Shown: positions 1 through 8,428, numbered from the stretch's first letter. The stretch is DNA of 64,000 bases from JBPCPM01 sp050999155 (GCA_050999155.1 JBPCPM010000016.1:28358-92357); one strand, 5' to 3'. The notes: generated by a model from the letters alone, not told the origin. Translations and numbers: made by a program.

Positions 1-1318
1 CGCCCACGAAGATCATGCCCCGGTAGTCCGACGGGTCCGGCCCCTGCCCTCGGGCCAGGGCGATGTCCGTCGTCACGTCGGCGCCGGCCCGGGCGCGTGA
101 CAGTGCCTCCATCACCGGCTGCACCCTGGAGCGGAACCCCTGCGGCAGGCCTCTGCCGGTGATCGGCCGGTCGCGGCCCACCGCACCGTCGGCCGCCAGG
201 GTTTCACCCCAGCCGTCCCCGTCGGTATCCAGGGCGTTGGTGGCCTGCCACGCGGCGGCGGGCAGCACCGCCAGGACCCGCCCGGGATCGGTCGAGCGCA
301 CCGTGAACGGCGTGGCGTACCGGAACCGCGCGGATTGCATCTCGAGCAGGAACACGCCGGCGCGGCGGGGCACGGGCGGCCGCAGGCTCTGGTCGCCCCG
401 AGCCCGACTGACGCCCCGTTGCGAAGGCCGGGCGGCGCCAAGGCGCCGGATCGCCCAGCGGTAGCTGGAGCGGTGGGTGTCGACACGGAAGCGGACCTGG
501 CTGCCCGCGGTGACCGGGCCTTCGGGCCCACGGGCCTCGAGGTAGCGGACACGCAGGCCGGGCTTGCCGGGAACGTCGGCCTCCGAGCGGACGGGCGGAA
601 GCGTCCGTGGCGTCGTCCCCTTGTTGCCTGCCGCGTCACGGACCTTGACGGCGATCAGGTAGTTGCCCGGCGGCGCCGGCTCGCCGTCGACCTGCCCGTC
701 CCAGGCCTGCAGGCTTTCGCCCTTGCGGCCACGGAACCTGGCCACCTCCCGCGACCTACCGCTGCCCGTCCGGTAGACGATGAAGGTGGGCCGGGAGCCC
801 GCGCCCTGACCGGTGGGGCCCCTGTAGCGGAATCGGATCACGTCGGCCCGTCCGTCGCCGTCGGGCGAGGCGACGCGGGGAGTGACGCGCGCGATCCGCG
901 GACTCGGCGGCGTGGTGTCGACCACGATCTTCCGGGGGCTCGTGACCGACCGGCCCTCGTCACGGAGCACGACCCGGAGCCGATAGTCGCCGTCCGCGAC
1001 GATCTGCCCCTCGTCGGACCGCCCGTTCCACCGAAACCGCTGGGGCGACCCGGGACGAAGACGGCGATCGGCGTCCAGCGTCCGGACGACCTCGTCGGAG
1101 GCGTCGATGATCTCGATATCGGCGACGTCGGACTCCTGGACGCGGAAGGAGATCCGCGCGACGTCACGCGTGCCGTCGCCGTCGGGGGAGATCGCCGACG
1201 TGAACGACAAGCGGGAGATCACGGGGGGAGCCTGCTTGATTCGCGCGGCCACGAAGAAGGCGCCGAACGTGGCGAGAACGAGGCCCGCGAACACCATCCG
1301 GATGACGATGCGCGTCAC
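1..1318 (-). CDS. Secreted FlgD-Ig repeat protein, 3' end cut by window edge
   Basis: Reading the minus strand from a GTG at 1318 gives an open frame to the window edge (439 codons seen). Residues about 4-25 form a hydrophobic signal anchor. Two FlgD-like immunoglobulin repeats follow, each opening with a SPDGDG turn and closing with a 'DGDYRL'/'PGNYLI' strand. After about residue 250 comes a region resembling N,N-dimethylformamidase beta-subunit-like C-terminal domains (a 'SYRWAIRRLG' strand, then 'DTDGDGWGE'). It is probably an exported surface or adhesion-like protein. The substrate is unknown and the C-terminus is not visible. The GTG overlaps the TGA of the upstream phosphatase gene by four bases, so it is the last visible gene of the operon beginning at 3359. 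Reads in the other frames here are shadows. Confidence 0.7.
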   Translation of the reverse strand, partial: MTRIVIRMVFAGLVLATFGAFFVAARIKQAPPVISRLSFTSAISPDGDGTRDVARISFRVQESDVADIEIIDASDEVVRTLDADRRLRPGSPQRFRWNGRSDEGQIVADGDYRLRVVLRDEGRSVTSPRKIVVDTTPPSPRIARVTPRVASPDGDGRADVIRFRYRGPTGQGAGSRPTFIVYRTGSGRSREVARFRGRKGESLQAWDGQVDGEPAPPGNYLIAVKVRDAAGNKGTTPRTLPPVRSEADVPGKPGLRVRYLEARGPEGPVTAGSQVRFRVDTHRSSYRWAIRRLGAARPSQRGVSRARGDQSLRPPVPRRAGVFLLEMQSARFRYATPFTVRSTDPGRVLAVLPAAAWQATNALDTDGDGWGETLAADGAVGRDRPITGRGLPQGFRSRVQPVMEALSRARAGADVTTDIALARGQGPDPSDYRGMIFVG

Positions 1319-1926
1319 GCGAGCCCCACCGGCCGGCCGGCCTGGTCGAGACCGAACATCGAGCAGTTGGGAACCTCGAGATCGTGGAAGCGCTCGAGGT
1401 CGTCGGCGAGCAGGCAGCGGATCGTGCCTCCGTGACAGACCGCGACCGCCGGCAGAGGGCCGGCCAGGATGTCCCCGACCGCGGCCCGGGCCCGCTGCTG
1501 GTGCTCGGCCAGGCTCTCGCCGCCGGGGAACCGGAAGCCGGATCCGGCGGCGCGCCAATCGGCCCACGCGTCGGGCTCGTCTCGTTGGACGTCGGAGAGC
1601 CGCAGGCCCTCCCACCGTCCCCGGTCGGACTCGCGGAGCCGTTCGTCGACGGCCTGCGCGAGGCCCAGCCGGCGACCGAGCGCGTCGGCGGTGGCGGCCG
1701 CGCGCACGAGGTCGCTGCCGACCAGGTGCCGGTAGCCGCCGCCGGGACGCGACGTCGCGGCGAGCTCAGCCGCCTGCGTGTGCCCGCGCTCGTTGAGTGG
1801 CGTGTCGGTCCAGCCCTGGAACCGGCCGGCGTCGTTGTCGGCGGTCTCGCCGTGGCGGACCAGCACCACGGCCGCCCCATGGGCACCCGCGTCGGGGAGT
1901 CCGGCGACGGCCAGCCGCGCCTTCAC
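1315..1926 (-). CDS. Histidine phosphatase family protein (phosphoglycerate-mutase-like)
   Basis: A 203-residue cytosolic phosphatase. The catalytic 'VLVRHGET' motif lies near residue 20, the proton-donor region 'DRGRWEGL' follows, and the second catalytic histidine is in 'VCHGGTIRCLL'. The family hydrolyses phosphomonoesters through a phosphohistidine; the substrate here is not readable from sequence. The GTG start at 1926 overlaps the stop of the ComA-like gene (GTGA). The frame stays open far upstream, but that part lies inside two other genes, so the overlap start is preferred. The tight pairing with a phosphosulfolactate synthase suggests, as inference only, that it may dephosphorylate phosphosulfolactate in place of ComB. 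Alternatives include an alpha-ribazole or generic sugar-phosphate phosphatase. Confidence 0.85.
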   Translation of the reverse strand: MKARLAVAGLPDAGAHGAAVVLVRHGETADNDAGRFQGWTDTPLNERGHTQAAELAATSRPGGGYRHLVGSDLVRAAATADALGRRLGLAQAVDERLRESDRGRWEGLRLSDVQRDEPDAWADWRAAGSGFRFPGGESLAEHQQRARAAVGDILAGPLPAVAVCHGGTIRCLLADDLERFHDLEVPNCSMFGLDQAGRPVGLA

Positions 1927-2684
1927 TGCAGATCGAGCAGTTGCCGTGTGGTGTCGGCGCGCAGCCCCAGCCGGAGCGTCTCCAGGGAGATCGCCTCCTC
2001 GGGAGCGATGTTTCCGAGGTTGACGTCGCGACCGAACCGCTCGATGAACCACACCTGATGGGCCTTGAGCGGCGCCTCGAACAGCAGCCTGGCCGGGTCC
2101 ACCCGGTTGACGATCTCCTCGATCAGCCCCTCGCGCAGCTCCCCGGACGGCCGGAAGACCCCGGAGGTGCCGGTCTCGCGGGCCTCGGTGACGACCCACC
2201 GGGCACCCGCCTCGAGGTTCTCCTCGATCTCCCGGACCCACTTGTAGGGGGCGACGATCGCCTGCGGATCCTTCTCGCCCACCTCGGCGAGCACCGTGAA
2301 GTCCGCGGCCAGCGAGGAGATCACCTCCAGGACGTGTCCGCGGTCGAGGTCGAGCGTCCCCTCGGACACCTCGATGTGGGTGATCCGGTGGTCGGTGAGC
2401 CAGCGGCGGTAGTCGTCGAGCCGGCCCTGGGCGATCGCGATCTCGGTGAGCGTCCCACCGAGGTAGACGGGGATGTCCGCCGCGCGATAGCGGTCGAGCT
2501 TGGCCTCCAGCCCTGCCGTGACGTATCCGGTCCCCCAGCCGAGCTTGACCAGGTCGACGTGTCCGGCGGCCGATTCGAGAAGCCCGTCCACCTGAGAGAT
2601 GGTCAACCCCTTGTCGAGGAGGCTGGTGAGGCCGCGGTCGCGTGGCCGCGCGGGACGCGGCTCGATGTCGAGGAACCCCTGCAC
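1923..2684 (-). CDS. comA: Phosphosulfolactate synthase (ComA family)
   Basis: 253 residues, the normal length for the ComA/YitD TIM-barrel family, which adds sulfite to phosphoenolpyruvate to give (2R)-phospho-3-sulfolactate. Family features visible are the N-terminal 'RPRDRGLTSLLDKG', the 'VDLVKLGWGTGY' strand, 'PVYLGGTLTEIA', a 'THIEVSEGTLDL' strand and a C-terminal 'LIEEIVNRVDPARLLFEAP' segment. In methanogens this starts coenzyme M synthesis; in Bacillus it yields spore sulfolactate. The role in this organism is not known. The start is a GTG six bases after the stop of the LytR_C gene, and the 3' end overlaps the phosphatase gene by four bases. No comB-like gene is present in the window. 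Confidence 0.85.
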   Translation of the reverse strand: MQGFLDIEPRPARPRDRGLTSLLDKGLTISQVDGLLESAAGHVDLVKLGWGTGYVTAGLEAKLDRYRAADIPVYLGGTLTEIAIAQGRLDDYRRWLTDHRITHIEVSEGTLDLDRGHVLEVISSLAADFTVLAEVGEKDPQAIVAPYKWVREIEENLEAGARWVVTEARETGTSGVFRPSGELREGLIEEIVNRVDPARLLFEAPLKAHQVWFIERFGRDVNLGNIAPEEAISLETLRLGLRADTTRQLLDLQ

Positions 2685-2690
2685 GGCGCT

Positions 2691-3359
2691 TTAGGACGAG
2701 CGATCGGAGCCGATGATGACGGCGACCCGTGACTGCGCGGCCACCTCCCGGATGGCCGGGGTCATCTCCTCGGTGCGGGGGATGTCCAGGGCGCGGGCCA
2801 CCGCCTCGGCCTCGGGCTTGCTCCCGCTCACGTACATGACCACGGACCGGTCGAACGCCTCGTCGGAGTTCGTGAGCGGGCCGACGCCGAAGCCGTTCTC
2901 CTCCACCGTCTCGCCGATGTTGGCGGCGAGCCCGGGGATGCTGGTGCCGTTGAGCACCGCGACTTCGATGTCCGAAGAACGGACCGACCCTGTCTGCGAT
3001 GTCGCCCGGCCCTCGTCGACCGTGGAAGCATCCTGCTCTCCGACCAGGGCGGTGACCGCGAAGAAGGCGCCCGCGCCGAACACCAGCACGCCGAGGCCGA
3101 TCAGCAACGGCGCGCGGATCCGCTGCCAGCGGGTCGGCCCGAAACCGTGCTCGCGCCGCTCCCGGATCTCGGCCGCCTGCTCGGCGTAGGCCCCGGCCGC
3201 CTGGTCGACGGCGGTCGAGGACCGCTCGGGGGCTCGCCCTGCCCACTCGCGCAGGCGGCGGACGTCGCGCGCCATGGAGAACTGCAGCAGGGCGAAGATC
3301 GCCAGACCAAAGAACGAGGCGATCCCCAGGAACGAGCCGATGCGTTCTACGAGTTCCAT
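2691..3359 (-). CDS. Membrane protein with LytR_C domain
   Basis: 222 residues. A hydrophobic segment lies near residues 10-28, a charged possibly coiled region at about 30-75, and a second membrane helix at about 83-106. The C-terminal 90 residues carry the LytR_C signature ('VAVLNGTSIPGLAANIG' and 'VVMYVSG'), a small extracytoplasmic domain found at the end of LytR-CpsA-Psr proteins and alone in many Actinomycetota. There is no LCP catalytic domain. It is the first gene of a four-gene minus-strand operon (LytR_C, comA, phosphatase, FlgD-Ig). The ATG lies nine bases after a TAGGAT hexamer, which suggests a leaderless message. A cell-wall role is an inference from the domain. Confidence 0.8.
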   Translation of the reverse strand: MELVERIGSFLGIASFFGLAIFALLQFSMARDVRRLREWAGRAPERSSTAVDQAAGAYAEQAAEIRERREHGFGPTRWQRIRAPLLIGLGVLVFGAGAFFAVTALVGEQDASTVDEGRATSQTGSVRSSDIEVAVLNGTSIPGLAANIGETVEENGFGVGPLTNSDEAFDRSVVMYVSGSKPEAEAVARALDIPRTEEMTPAIREVAAQSRVAVIIGSDRSS

Positions 3360-3368
3360 CGCGGGCGA

Positions 3369-3374
3369 ATCCTA
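3369..3374 (-). promoter_or_regulatory. -10 hexamer TAGGAT for the LytR_C/comA operon
   Basis: TAGGAT read on the minus strand ends nine bases before the ATG at 3359. No Shine-Dalgarno sequence fits between them. One of a recurring TANNNT series just before first-gene starts in this window. Confidence 0.55.
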
Positions 3375-3415
3375 CGGAGCGCCACGGCCGGGCACGGTGC
3401 CGCCGGCCGCAGGGC

Positions 3416-5302
3416 TCACCCCCGCGGTGCGGTGGCGCTCTCGGAGCGACGGGCATCGACCAGCTCGACCACCCGTTGGGCCAGGCCTGCCTCGTCTCCG
3501 GCGCTCACCATCTGCTCGAGTCGGTCGACCGTCGTGGTCACCCACGCCGGGTCGAGCGGATCCCGGCGGGCGGCCCGGGTGATCCGGTCGGCGGTGGTCG
3601 CGTGACGGTCCTCATCGGTGTTGAACAGCTCCTCGCCGAGCTTCTCACCCGACCGGATGCCGACGATCTCGATCTCGATGTCGCGACCCGGCGTGAACCC
3701 GGCGAGACGGATCATGTTCCGGGCGAGGTCGATGATGCGGACGGGCTCGCCCATCTCGAGGACGAAGACCTCGCCCCGGCCCTGGCCGAGATCGCCGGCC
3801 GTGATCACCAGCTGGACTGCCTCGGGGATGGTCATGAAGTAGCGGGTCATGCCTTCGTGAGTCACCGTGACCGGGCCGCCGCGCGCGATCTGCTCGCGGA
3901 ACAACGGCACGACGCTGCCCGACGAGCCGAGCACGTTGCCGAACCGCACCGAGACGAACCGCGTTCCCGGATGCCGGCGGCCGGCGGCTTCGACGACCCA
4001 TTCGGCCATGGCCTTCGAGGCGCCCATCACCGTCCGGGGGTTCACGGCCTTGTCCGTGGAGACGAGCACGAAGCGCTCCACGCCGGCCTCGGCCGCCGCG
4101 TCGGAGACCACGCGGGTCGCGATGGCGTTGTTGCGGATCGCCTCCAGGGGGTTTGATTCCATCAGCGGCACGTGCTTGTAGGCAGCGGCGTGGAAGACGA
4201 CCTCGGGCGAGAACCGCTGCATGACCTCACCCACCCGGTCGGCCTCCTTGCAGTCGGCCAGGACCGACTCGACCCGGGTGAAGTGGGCTTCGCCGAGCAT
4301 CTCGCGCTCGATGTGGAAGAGGTTGTCCTCCGCGTGGTCGAGCAGGACGATCAGCCGCGGCCGGACACGCGCGATCTGGCGCACGAGCTCCGAGCCGATC
4401 GAGCCACCTGCGCCGGTGACGAGCACGACCCGATCGGTCAGGTAGGCCCCGACCCGGTCAAGCTCCATCCGGACCGGGTCGCGGCCGAGCACATCCTCGA
4501 CGCGGACCTCGCGCAGCTGACGAGTGAGCTCGACGCCGCCGCGGAGCAGCTCGAAGACGGTGGGGAGCGTGCGGACGGGGATGTCGCGCTCACGGCACTG
4601 GGCGACCACCCGCGCCCGCAGGGACCCGGGCGCCGACGGGATGGCGATGACCACCCCGTCCGGTCGGGCCTCGTCGAGCACCGTCGAGATGTCGGCGGTG
4701 GTGCCGATCACCTTCAGCCCTTCGACTCGCATCCCCTGCTTGCGCGGGTCGTCGTCGATGAAAGCCAGGGCCGTCTCCCCGATCTCCGGGTTCAGCTGCA
4801 TTTCGCGGACCACCGCCTGGCCCCCGGACCCGGCGCCGACGACGAGCATCTCCCGCTTGGCGACCCGCGATCCCCGCGGTGGGCGCTCGACGAGCAGCCG
4901 GACCCCCAGGCGTGCGCTGCCGAGCAGGATCACGGCGAGAAGGAAGTCCATCACGGCAACCGACCGCGGCAGCGCTTGGGCGAACGGCTGGAGGACGATC
5001 AGCGCGACAACCAGCGCGACGGAACTGACCACCGCGGCCTGGAGGATCGCCGCGAAGTCGCGGACGCCGACGTACCGCCACCACTTCTCGTACAGGCGAA
5101 GGCCCGCGAAGACGGCAATCTTGCCGGCGACCACGAACGGCACCGACTGGGCGAAAAGCTCCTCGAACCGGTCGGGGATCCCGCCGGAGAGGTCGAGGAA
5201 CCGCAGCCGGAACGCCAGGTAGTAGGCAACGGCAACCAAGGCCGCGTCCGTAAGGGCCTGCACCACACGGTGGCGGTGGACCGGGGAGAGAGAGCGCCCC
5301 AT
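3416..5302 (-). CDS. CapD/FlaA1-type UDP-sugar epimerase/4,6-dehydratase, membrane-bound
   Basis: 628 residues, typical of the long membrane-anchored family that includes WbpM, CapD and PglF. About four N-terminal transmembrane helices (residues 10-140) precede a CoA-binding-like Rossmann fold ('VVGAGSGGQ', near 155) and the catalytic short-chain dehydrogenase domain with 'VTGAGGSIGSEL' (about 295). Family marks 'AAYKHVPLMESNP' and 'STDKAVNP' (the catalytic-site strand) are intact. The likely reaction is 4,6-dehydration of a UDP-HexNAc feeding glycan or glycoprotein decoration at the inner membrane face. The DegT aminotransferase gene upstream on the same strand (34 bases between its stop and this ATG) fits production of an amino-dideoxy sugar. 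It also has its own hexamer, TAGACT, seven bases before the ATG. Confidence 0.88.
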   Translation of the reverse strand: MGRSLSPVHRHRVVQALTDAALVAVAYYLAFRLRFLDLSGGIPDRFEELFAQSVPFVVAGKIAVFAGLRLYEKWWRYVGVRDFAAILQAAVVSSVALVVALIVLQPFAQALPRSVAVMDFLLAVILLGSARLGVRLLVERPPRGSRVAKREMLVVGAGSGGQAVVREMQLNPEIGETALAFIDDDPRKQGMRVEGLKVIGTTADISTVLDEARPDGVVIAIPSAPGSLRARVVAQCRERDIPVRTLPTVFELLRGGVELTRQLREVRVEDVLGRDPVRMELDRVGAYLTDRVVLVTGAGGSIGSELVRQIARVRPRLIVLLDHAEDNLFHIEREMLGEAHFTRVESVLADCKEADRVGEVMQRFSPEVVFHAAAYKHVPLMESNPLEAIRNNAIATRVVSDAAAEAGVERFVLVSTDKAVNPRTVMGASKAMAEWVVEAAGRRHPGTRFVSVRFGNVLGSSGSVVPLFREQIARGGPVTVTHEGMTRYFMTIPEAVQLVITAGDLGQGRGEVFVLEMGEPVRIIDLARNMIRLAGFTPGRDIEIEIVGIRSGEKLGEELFNTDEDRHATTADRITRAARRDPLDPAWVTTTVDRLEQMVSAGDEAGLAQRVVELVDARRSESATAPRG

Positions 5303-5309
5303 GCCGCCG

Positions 5310-5315
5310 AGTCTA
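5310..5315 (-). promoter_or_regulatory. -10 hexamer TAGACT for the CapD-like gene
   Basis: TAGACT on the minus strand ends seven bases before the ATG at 5302, matching the leaderless pattern of this window. It lies in the gap after the DegT gene, so the CapD-like gene may be transcribed on its own as well as by read-through. Confidence 0.55.
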
Positions 5316-5335
5316 GAGCGACCGGCCCCGGCCGT

Positions 5336-6436
5336 TCAGGCGCCGAGCGCGGCGCCGATGGCCTCCACGACGCTCGCGACCTGCTCGGCGGTCAGGCTCT
5401 GGCCCATCGGCAGGGCGAGATTCCGCGCGGCCAGGCGCTCGGCCGCGGGAAGGTCGCGGTCCGGGCCCCACGCGGCGAGCGCCGGCTGGTGATGCATCGG
5501 CACCGAGTAGTAGGGGCGGCTGCCGACGCCGGCGTCCGCAAGGCGGCTTCGCAGCGTGTCGCGATCGTCGGCCTGCACTGTCATGAGGTGAAAGCAGGAC
5601 TCCGCCTCCGCGGTCTCGCGCTGGCACTCGACGAGGTCGGCCAGACCGTGTTCGAGGTAGGTCGCGGCGGCCGAGCGCCGGGCGGCCGTCCACCGATCCA
5701 GATGCTGCAGATGGATCCGCAGGACCGCTGCCTGCATCGAATCGAGCCGGGAGTTGAAGCCGATCTCCGTGTGCACGACCTTGTCCTCGGAGCCGTGGAA
5801 CCGCAGGCGCCGCACGCGGTCGGCGATCGCCGGGTCCGCGGTCACAACCGCCCCACCGTCGCCCATCGCCCCGAGGTTCTTGCCCGGGTAGAAGCTGAAG
5901 GTGGAGACGTCGCCCAGGATTCCCGCGCGTGACCCGCGATACCGCGCGCCGGCAGCCTGCGCGGCATCGGCCACGAGTGCCAGCCCGTGCCGGTCGGCCA
6001 ACGACCGCAGCTCGGCCATCGGCGCCGGGTTGCCGAACAGGTGAACGGGCAGCAGGCAGGCGGTCCGCGCGGTGACCGCAGGCTCGGCGGTGGCGGCCGT
6101 CATCACCCAGCTCTGGGGGTCGATATCGCAGATCATCGGCGTGGCCCCGGCGTTGACCACGGCCTCGACGGTCGCGTAGAAGGTCACGGCCGGAACGACG
6201 ACCTCGTCGCCCGGACCGATCCCCAGGGCGCGCAGGGCGATCGTTATCGCTTCGGTGCCATTGGCCACGCCCACGGCATGCTCGGCGCCCACGTAGTCGG
6301 CGAAGGCCGCTTCGAACCCCACCACCTCAGGGCCGAGGACGTAGGCGCCGCCACGGACCACCTCGGCGAGCCGGTCGGCCACCTCTGCGTGGAGCTCGGA
6401 CAGATCGGGTTGGGTGACGAAGAGCGGGATTCCCAT
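5336..6436 (-). CDS. DegT/DnrJ/EryC1/StrS family sugar aminotransferase
   Basis: 366 residues, the usual length for this PLP-dependent family that aminates keto-sugar nucleotides (with glutamate as donor). The signature 'SFYPGKNLGAMGDGGAVVT' holds the PLP lysine. An N-terminal 'GPEVVGFEAAFADYVGAEHAVGVANGTEA' segment (read in two overlapping parts) is the cofactor-phosphate region, and 'RYRGSRAGILGD' is conserved. It very likely acts on the product of the adjacent CapD-like dehydratase to make an amino sugar for surface glycans. The ATG is nine bases after a TAGTTT hexamer. The gene is divergent from uppP with only 28 bases between the two starts. Confidence 0.88.
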   Translation of the reverse strand: MGIPLFVTQPDLSELHAEVADRLAEVVRGGAYVLGPEVVGFEAAFADYVGAEHAVGVANGTEAITIALRALGIGPGDEVVVPAVTFYATVEAVVNAGATPMICDIDPQSWVMTAATAEPAVTARTACLLPVHLFGNPAPMAELRSLADRHGLALVADAAQAAGARYRGSRAGILGDVSTFSFYPGKNLGAMGDGGAVVTADPAIADRVRRLRFHGSEDKVVHTEIGFNSRLDSMQAAVLRIHLQHLDRWTAARRSAAATYLEHGLADLVECQRETAEAESCFHLMTVQADDRDTLRSRLADAGVGSRPYYSVPMHHQPALAAWGPDRDLPAAERLAARNLALPMGQSLTAEQVASVVEAIGAALGA

Positions 6437-6445
6437 CGGCAGGGG

Positions 6446-6451
6446 AAACTA
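6446..6451 (-). promoter_or_regulatory. -10 hexamer TAGTTT for the DegT aminotransferase
   Basis: TAGTTT on the minus strand, nine bases before the ATG at 6436 and inside the 28-base divergent gap with uppP. The opposite strand of the gap shows no comparably good hexamer for uppP. Confidence 0.5.
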
Positions 6452-6464
6452 CCGCCCAGTCTCC

Positions 6465-7397
6465 ATGGCCCCCGGCTCCCCTCATCGCTCCGACGGCCCG
6501 GTGCCCGCCACGTTGCGGGCCCGCGATGCCCTGCTGCTCGGCCTGGTGCAGGGGCCGACCGAGCTGCTCCCGGTCTCCAGCTCGGCCCACCTGACCATCG
6601 TGCCGGACCTGCTTGGGCTCCCCTACCGGGACCTCGACCCCGACCTGCGCAAGAGCGTGGAGGTCGCGTTGCACGCCGGGACCGCCGCCGCCCTCCTCGT
6701 TGCCCTGCGCCGGGAACTGCGGTCCGAACTCGCGGGTCTGGACCGGCGGCGGGCAGGCGTGCTTTTCTGGGCGACCCTGCCCCCGGCCGTGATCGGGTTC
6801 GCCTGCGAGCGGCCGATCGAACGACGGTTGGGGGGCCGGCGCAGCATGGCCGCCGGGCTCGCAGCCGGGTCGGCCCTGCTCATCGTGGCCGATCGCGGCC
6901 CGCGCGACCGGGGCCGCTCGGAGGCGTCGGCGGCCGACGGCCTGCTCCTCGGCTTCGCCCAGGCGGCCGCACTGGTTCCCGGCATCTCGCGGAGCGGATC
7001 CACGCTCGCCGCGGCCCGGATCCGCGGGTTCCGGCGGCGCGAGGCCCACCGGCTCTCCCGCCGGATCGCGCTGCCCATCATCGCCGTGGCGGCAACGGTC
7101 AAGTCGGTGCGGCTGGCACGCAGGGGCCTGCGCGAGGGCGAGCCGCAGGCCCTGGGCGCCGGCATAGCCGCGTCCGCCGCCTCGACATGGGCGTGCGCCC
7201 GGCTCATCTCCGTGCTCGATCGCGAGGTCCCGCTGTGGCCCTTTGCCCTGTACCGCCTTGCCCTTGCCGCGCTGGTCCTGGCCGGCGTCGAACGCGACGG
7301 TGACCCGGCCGGACCGGCGCCGGCCCGGTCACCGTCCGGCGCAGTGAGGTTGAATGGTCCCATGGGCACGCAGACCGAACCCACGGCCACCCGATGA
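6465..7397 (+). CDS. uppP: Undecaprenyl-diphosphate phosphatase (UppP/BacA)
   Basis: 310 residues from the ATG at 6465. It recycles undecaprenyl pyrophosphate to the monophosphate carrier for peptidoglycan and is a polytopic membrane protein. The two active-site blocks are clear: 'LGLVQGPTELLPVSSSAHL' near residue 23 and 'PGISRSGSTL' near 170. An upstream in-frame ATG at 6414 would run into the divergent gene and is not favoured. The last 35 residues, rich in Pro, Gly and Ala, extend beyond the final helix and contain a strong hairpin in the DNA. The stop overlaps the purM start (ATGA). It belongs functionally with the envelope genes downstream. Confidence 0.88.
   Translation: MAPGSPHRSDGPVPATLRARDALLLGLVQGPTELLPVSSSAHLTIVPDLLGLPYRDLDPDLRKSVEVALHAGTAAALLVALRRELRSELAGLDRRRAGVLFWATLPPAVIGFACERPIERRLGGRRSMAAGLAAGSALLIVADRGPRDRGRSEASAADGLLLGFAQAAALVPGISRSGSTLAAARIRGFRRREAHRLSRRIALPIIAVAATVKSVRLARRGLREGEPQALGAGIAASAASTWACARLISVLDREVPLWPFALYRLALAALVLAGVERDGDPAGPAPARSPSGAVRLNGPMGTQTEPTATR
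7297..7335 (+). terminator. Long hairpin inside the 3' end of uppP
   Basis: Arms 7297-7312 and 7320-7335 are complementary over 16 bases with one mismatch and a 7-base loop. It lies in the non-conserved uppP tail about 60 bases before purM. There is no T-tract, so a terminator or mRNA-processing role is only a possibility. Confidence 0.4.
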
Positions 7398-8419
7398 CCG
7401 CCCGCCCGAGCGCCGGCGCCTACGCCGCGTCCGGTGTCGACCAGCGCAGCGCGGACACCGCCGTCTCGGCACTCGTTGACGTCCTGCGCAGTATCGACCC
7501 CGGCCGGCCCTCCCGGCAGGCCATCGGCTCGGGCCACTACGCGAGCGTGCTGGACCTCGGTTCCGGCAAGGGGCTCGCCCTGTGTACCGACGGTGTCGGG
7601 ACGAAGCTTCTCGTGGCCGAGGAGATGGGCCGCTACGACACGATCGGCATCGACTGCATCGCGATGAACGTCAACGACCTGATCTGCGTGGGCGCCGAAC
7701 CACTGGCGATGCTCGACTACATCGCAGTCCCCACCGCGGATGCGACGACGCTCGTCGAAGTCGGCCGGGGCCTGCGAACCGGCGCCGAGAAGGCGGGGAT
7801 CGAGATCCCCGGAGGCGAGGTCGCGCAGGTCGGCGAGATCGTGTCCGGCCTCGACCTCGTGGGATCGGCCGTCGGTCTCGTCGATCTCGACTCCCTGATC
7901 ACCGGAGCGGACATCGCGCCCGGGGACGCGGTCATCGGCCTGCCCTCGTCGGGGATCCACTCCAACGGCTACACGCTGGCACGCTCCGCGCTGGACGGAC
8001 TCAGGCTCGACGACGACCGGCTCGGCCGGCCGCTCGGAGAGATCCTGCTCGAGCCGACGGAGATCTACGTGCCCGCCGTGCTGGAGCTCCTGCGCAGCGG
8101 TCTGGAGATCCGCGGCCTCGCGCACATCACCGGCGGAGGCCTCGGAAACCTCCTGCGCCTCGAGGCCGACGTGGGCTACGAGATCGCCGAGCCGCTGGCC
8201 ATCCCCCCGGTGTTCGAGCTGATCCGCGAACGTGCCAAGGTCGGCGACGCGGAGATGTGGGACGTGTTCAACATGGGCTGTGGCCTGTGCGTCGTCGTCC
8301 CCGACGGTGACGCCGCCAACGCCACGTCGCTGCTGCAGGGCCACTACCCGGACGCGCGGCAGACCGGCACCGTGACGGCCGACAGCGGCACCGTTCGGCG
8401 TGGTGCCGCGCCCGGCTAG
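7394..8419 (+). CDS. purM: Phosphoribosylformylglycinamidine cyclo-ligase (AIR synthetase)
   Basis: 341 residues, full length. It performs the ATP-dependent ring closure of FGAM to aminoimidazole ribonucleotide in purine synthesis. Family motifs seen are 'GVDQRSADTAV' at the N-terminus, the 'TDGVGTKLLVA' nucleotide-binding block, 'GIDCIAMNVNDLICVGAEP' and 'HITGGGLGNLLR'. The ATG overlaps the uppP stop. No other purine genes are in the window, so it is an isolated pur gene. The TAG stop region itself forms part of a TAGCCT hexamer that could drive the downstream kinase. Confidence 0.95.
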   Translation: MTARPSAGAYAASGVDQRSADTAVSALVDVLRSIDPGRPSRQAIGSGHYASVLDLGSGKGLALCTDGVGTKLLVAEEMGRYDTIGIDCIAMNVNDLICVGAEPLAMLDYIAVPTADATTLVEVGRGLRTGAEKAGIEIPGGEVAQVGEIVSGLDLVGSAVGLVDLDSLITGADIAPGDAVIGLPSSGIHSNGYTLARSALDGLRLDDDRLGRPLGEILLEPTEIYVPAVLELLRSGLEIRGLAHITGGGLGNLLRLEADVGYEIAEPLAIPPVFELIRERAKVGDAEMWDVFNMGCGLCVVVPDGDAANATSLLQGHYPDARQTGTVTADSGTVRRGAAPG

Positions 8420-8422
8420 CCT
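8417..8422 (+). promoter_or_regulatory. -10 hexamer TAGCCT overlapping the purM stop
   Basis: TAGCCT at the purM stop codon is followed six bases later by a GTG at 8429. This fits the leaderless spacing seen elsewhere and would start transcription of a small frame coupled to the kinase gene. Confidence 0.45.
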
Positions 8423-8428
8423 GGAGGG

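Noticed and set aside
335..1435. Long plus-strand open frame of 366 codons at the window start
   Set aside because: It is antisense to the FlgD-Ig and phosphatase genes; composition is Arg/Asp/Pro-rich with no family motif, a typical high-GC shadow.
1315..3456. A single 713-codon minus-strand protein
   Set aside because: Only the last 203 residues look like a protein family; the rest runs out of frame through the comA-like and LytR_C genes.
4172..5932. 586-codon plus-strand frame antisense to the CapD-like and DegT genes
   Set aside because: Shadow of two well-supported minus-strand genes; no motif.
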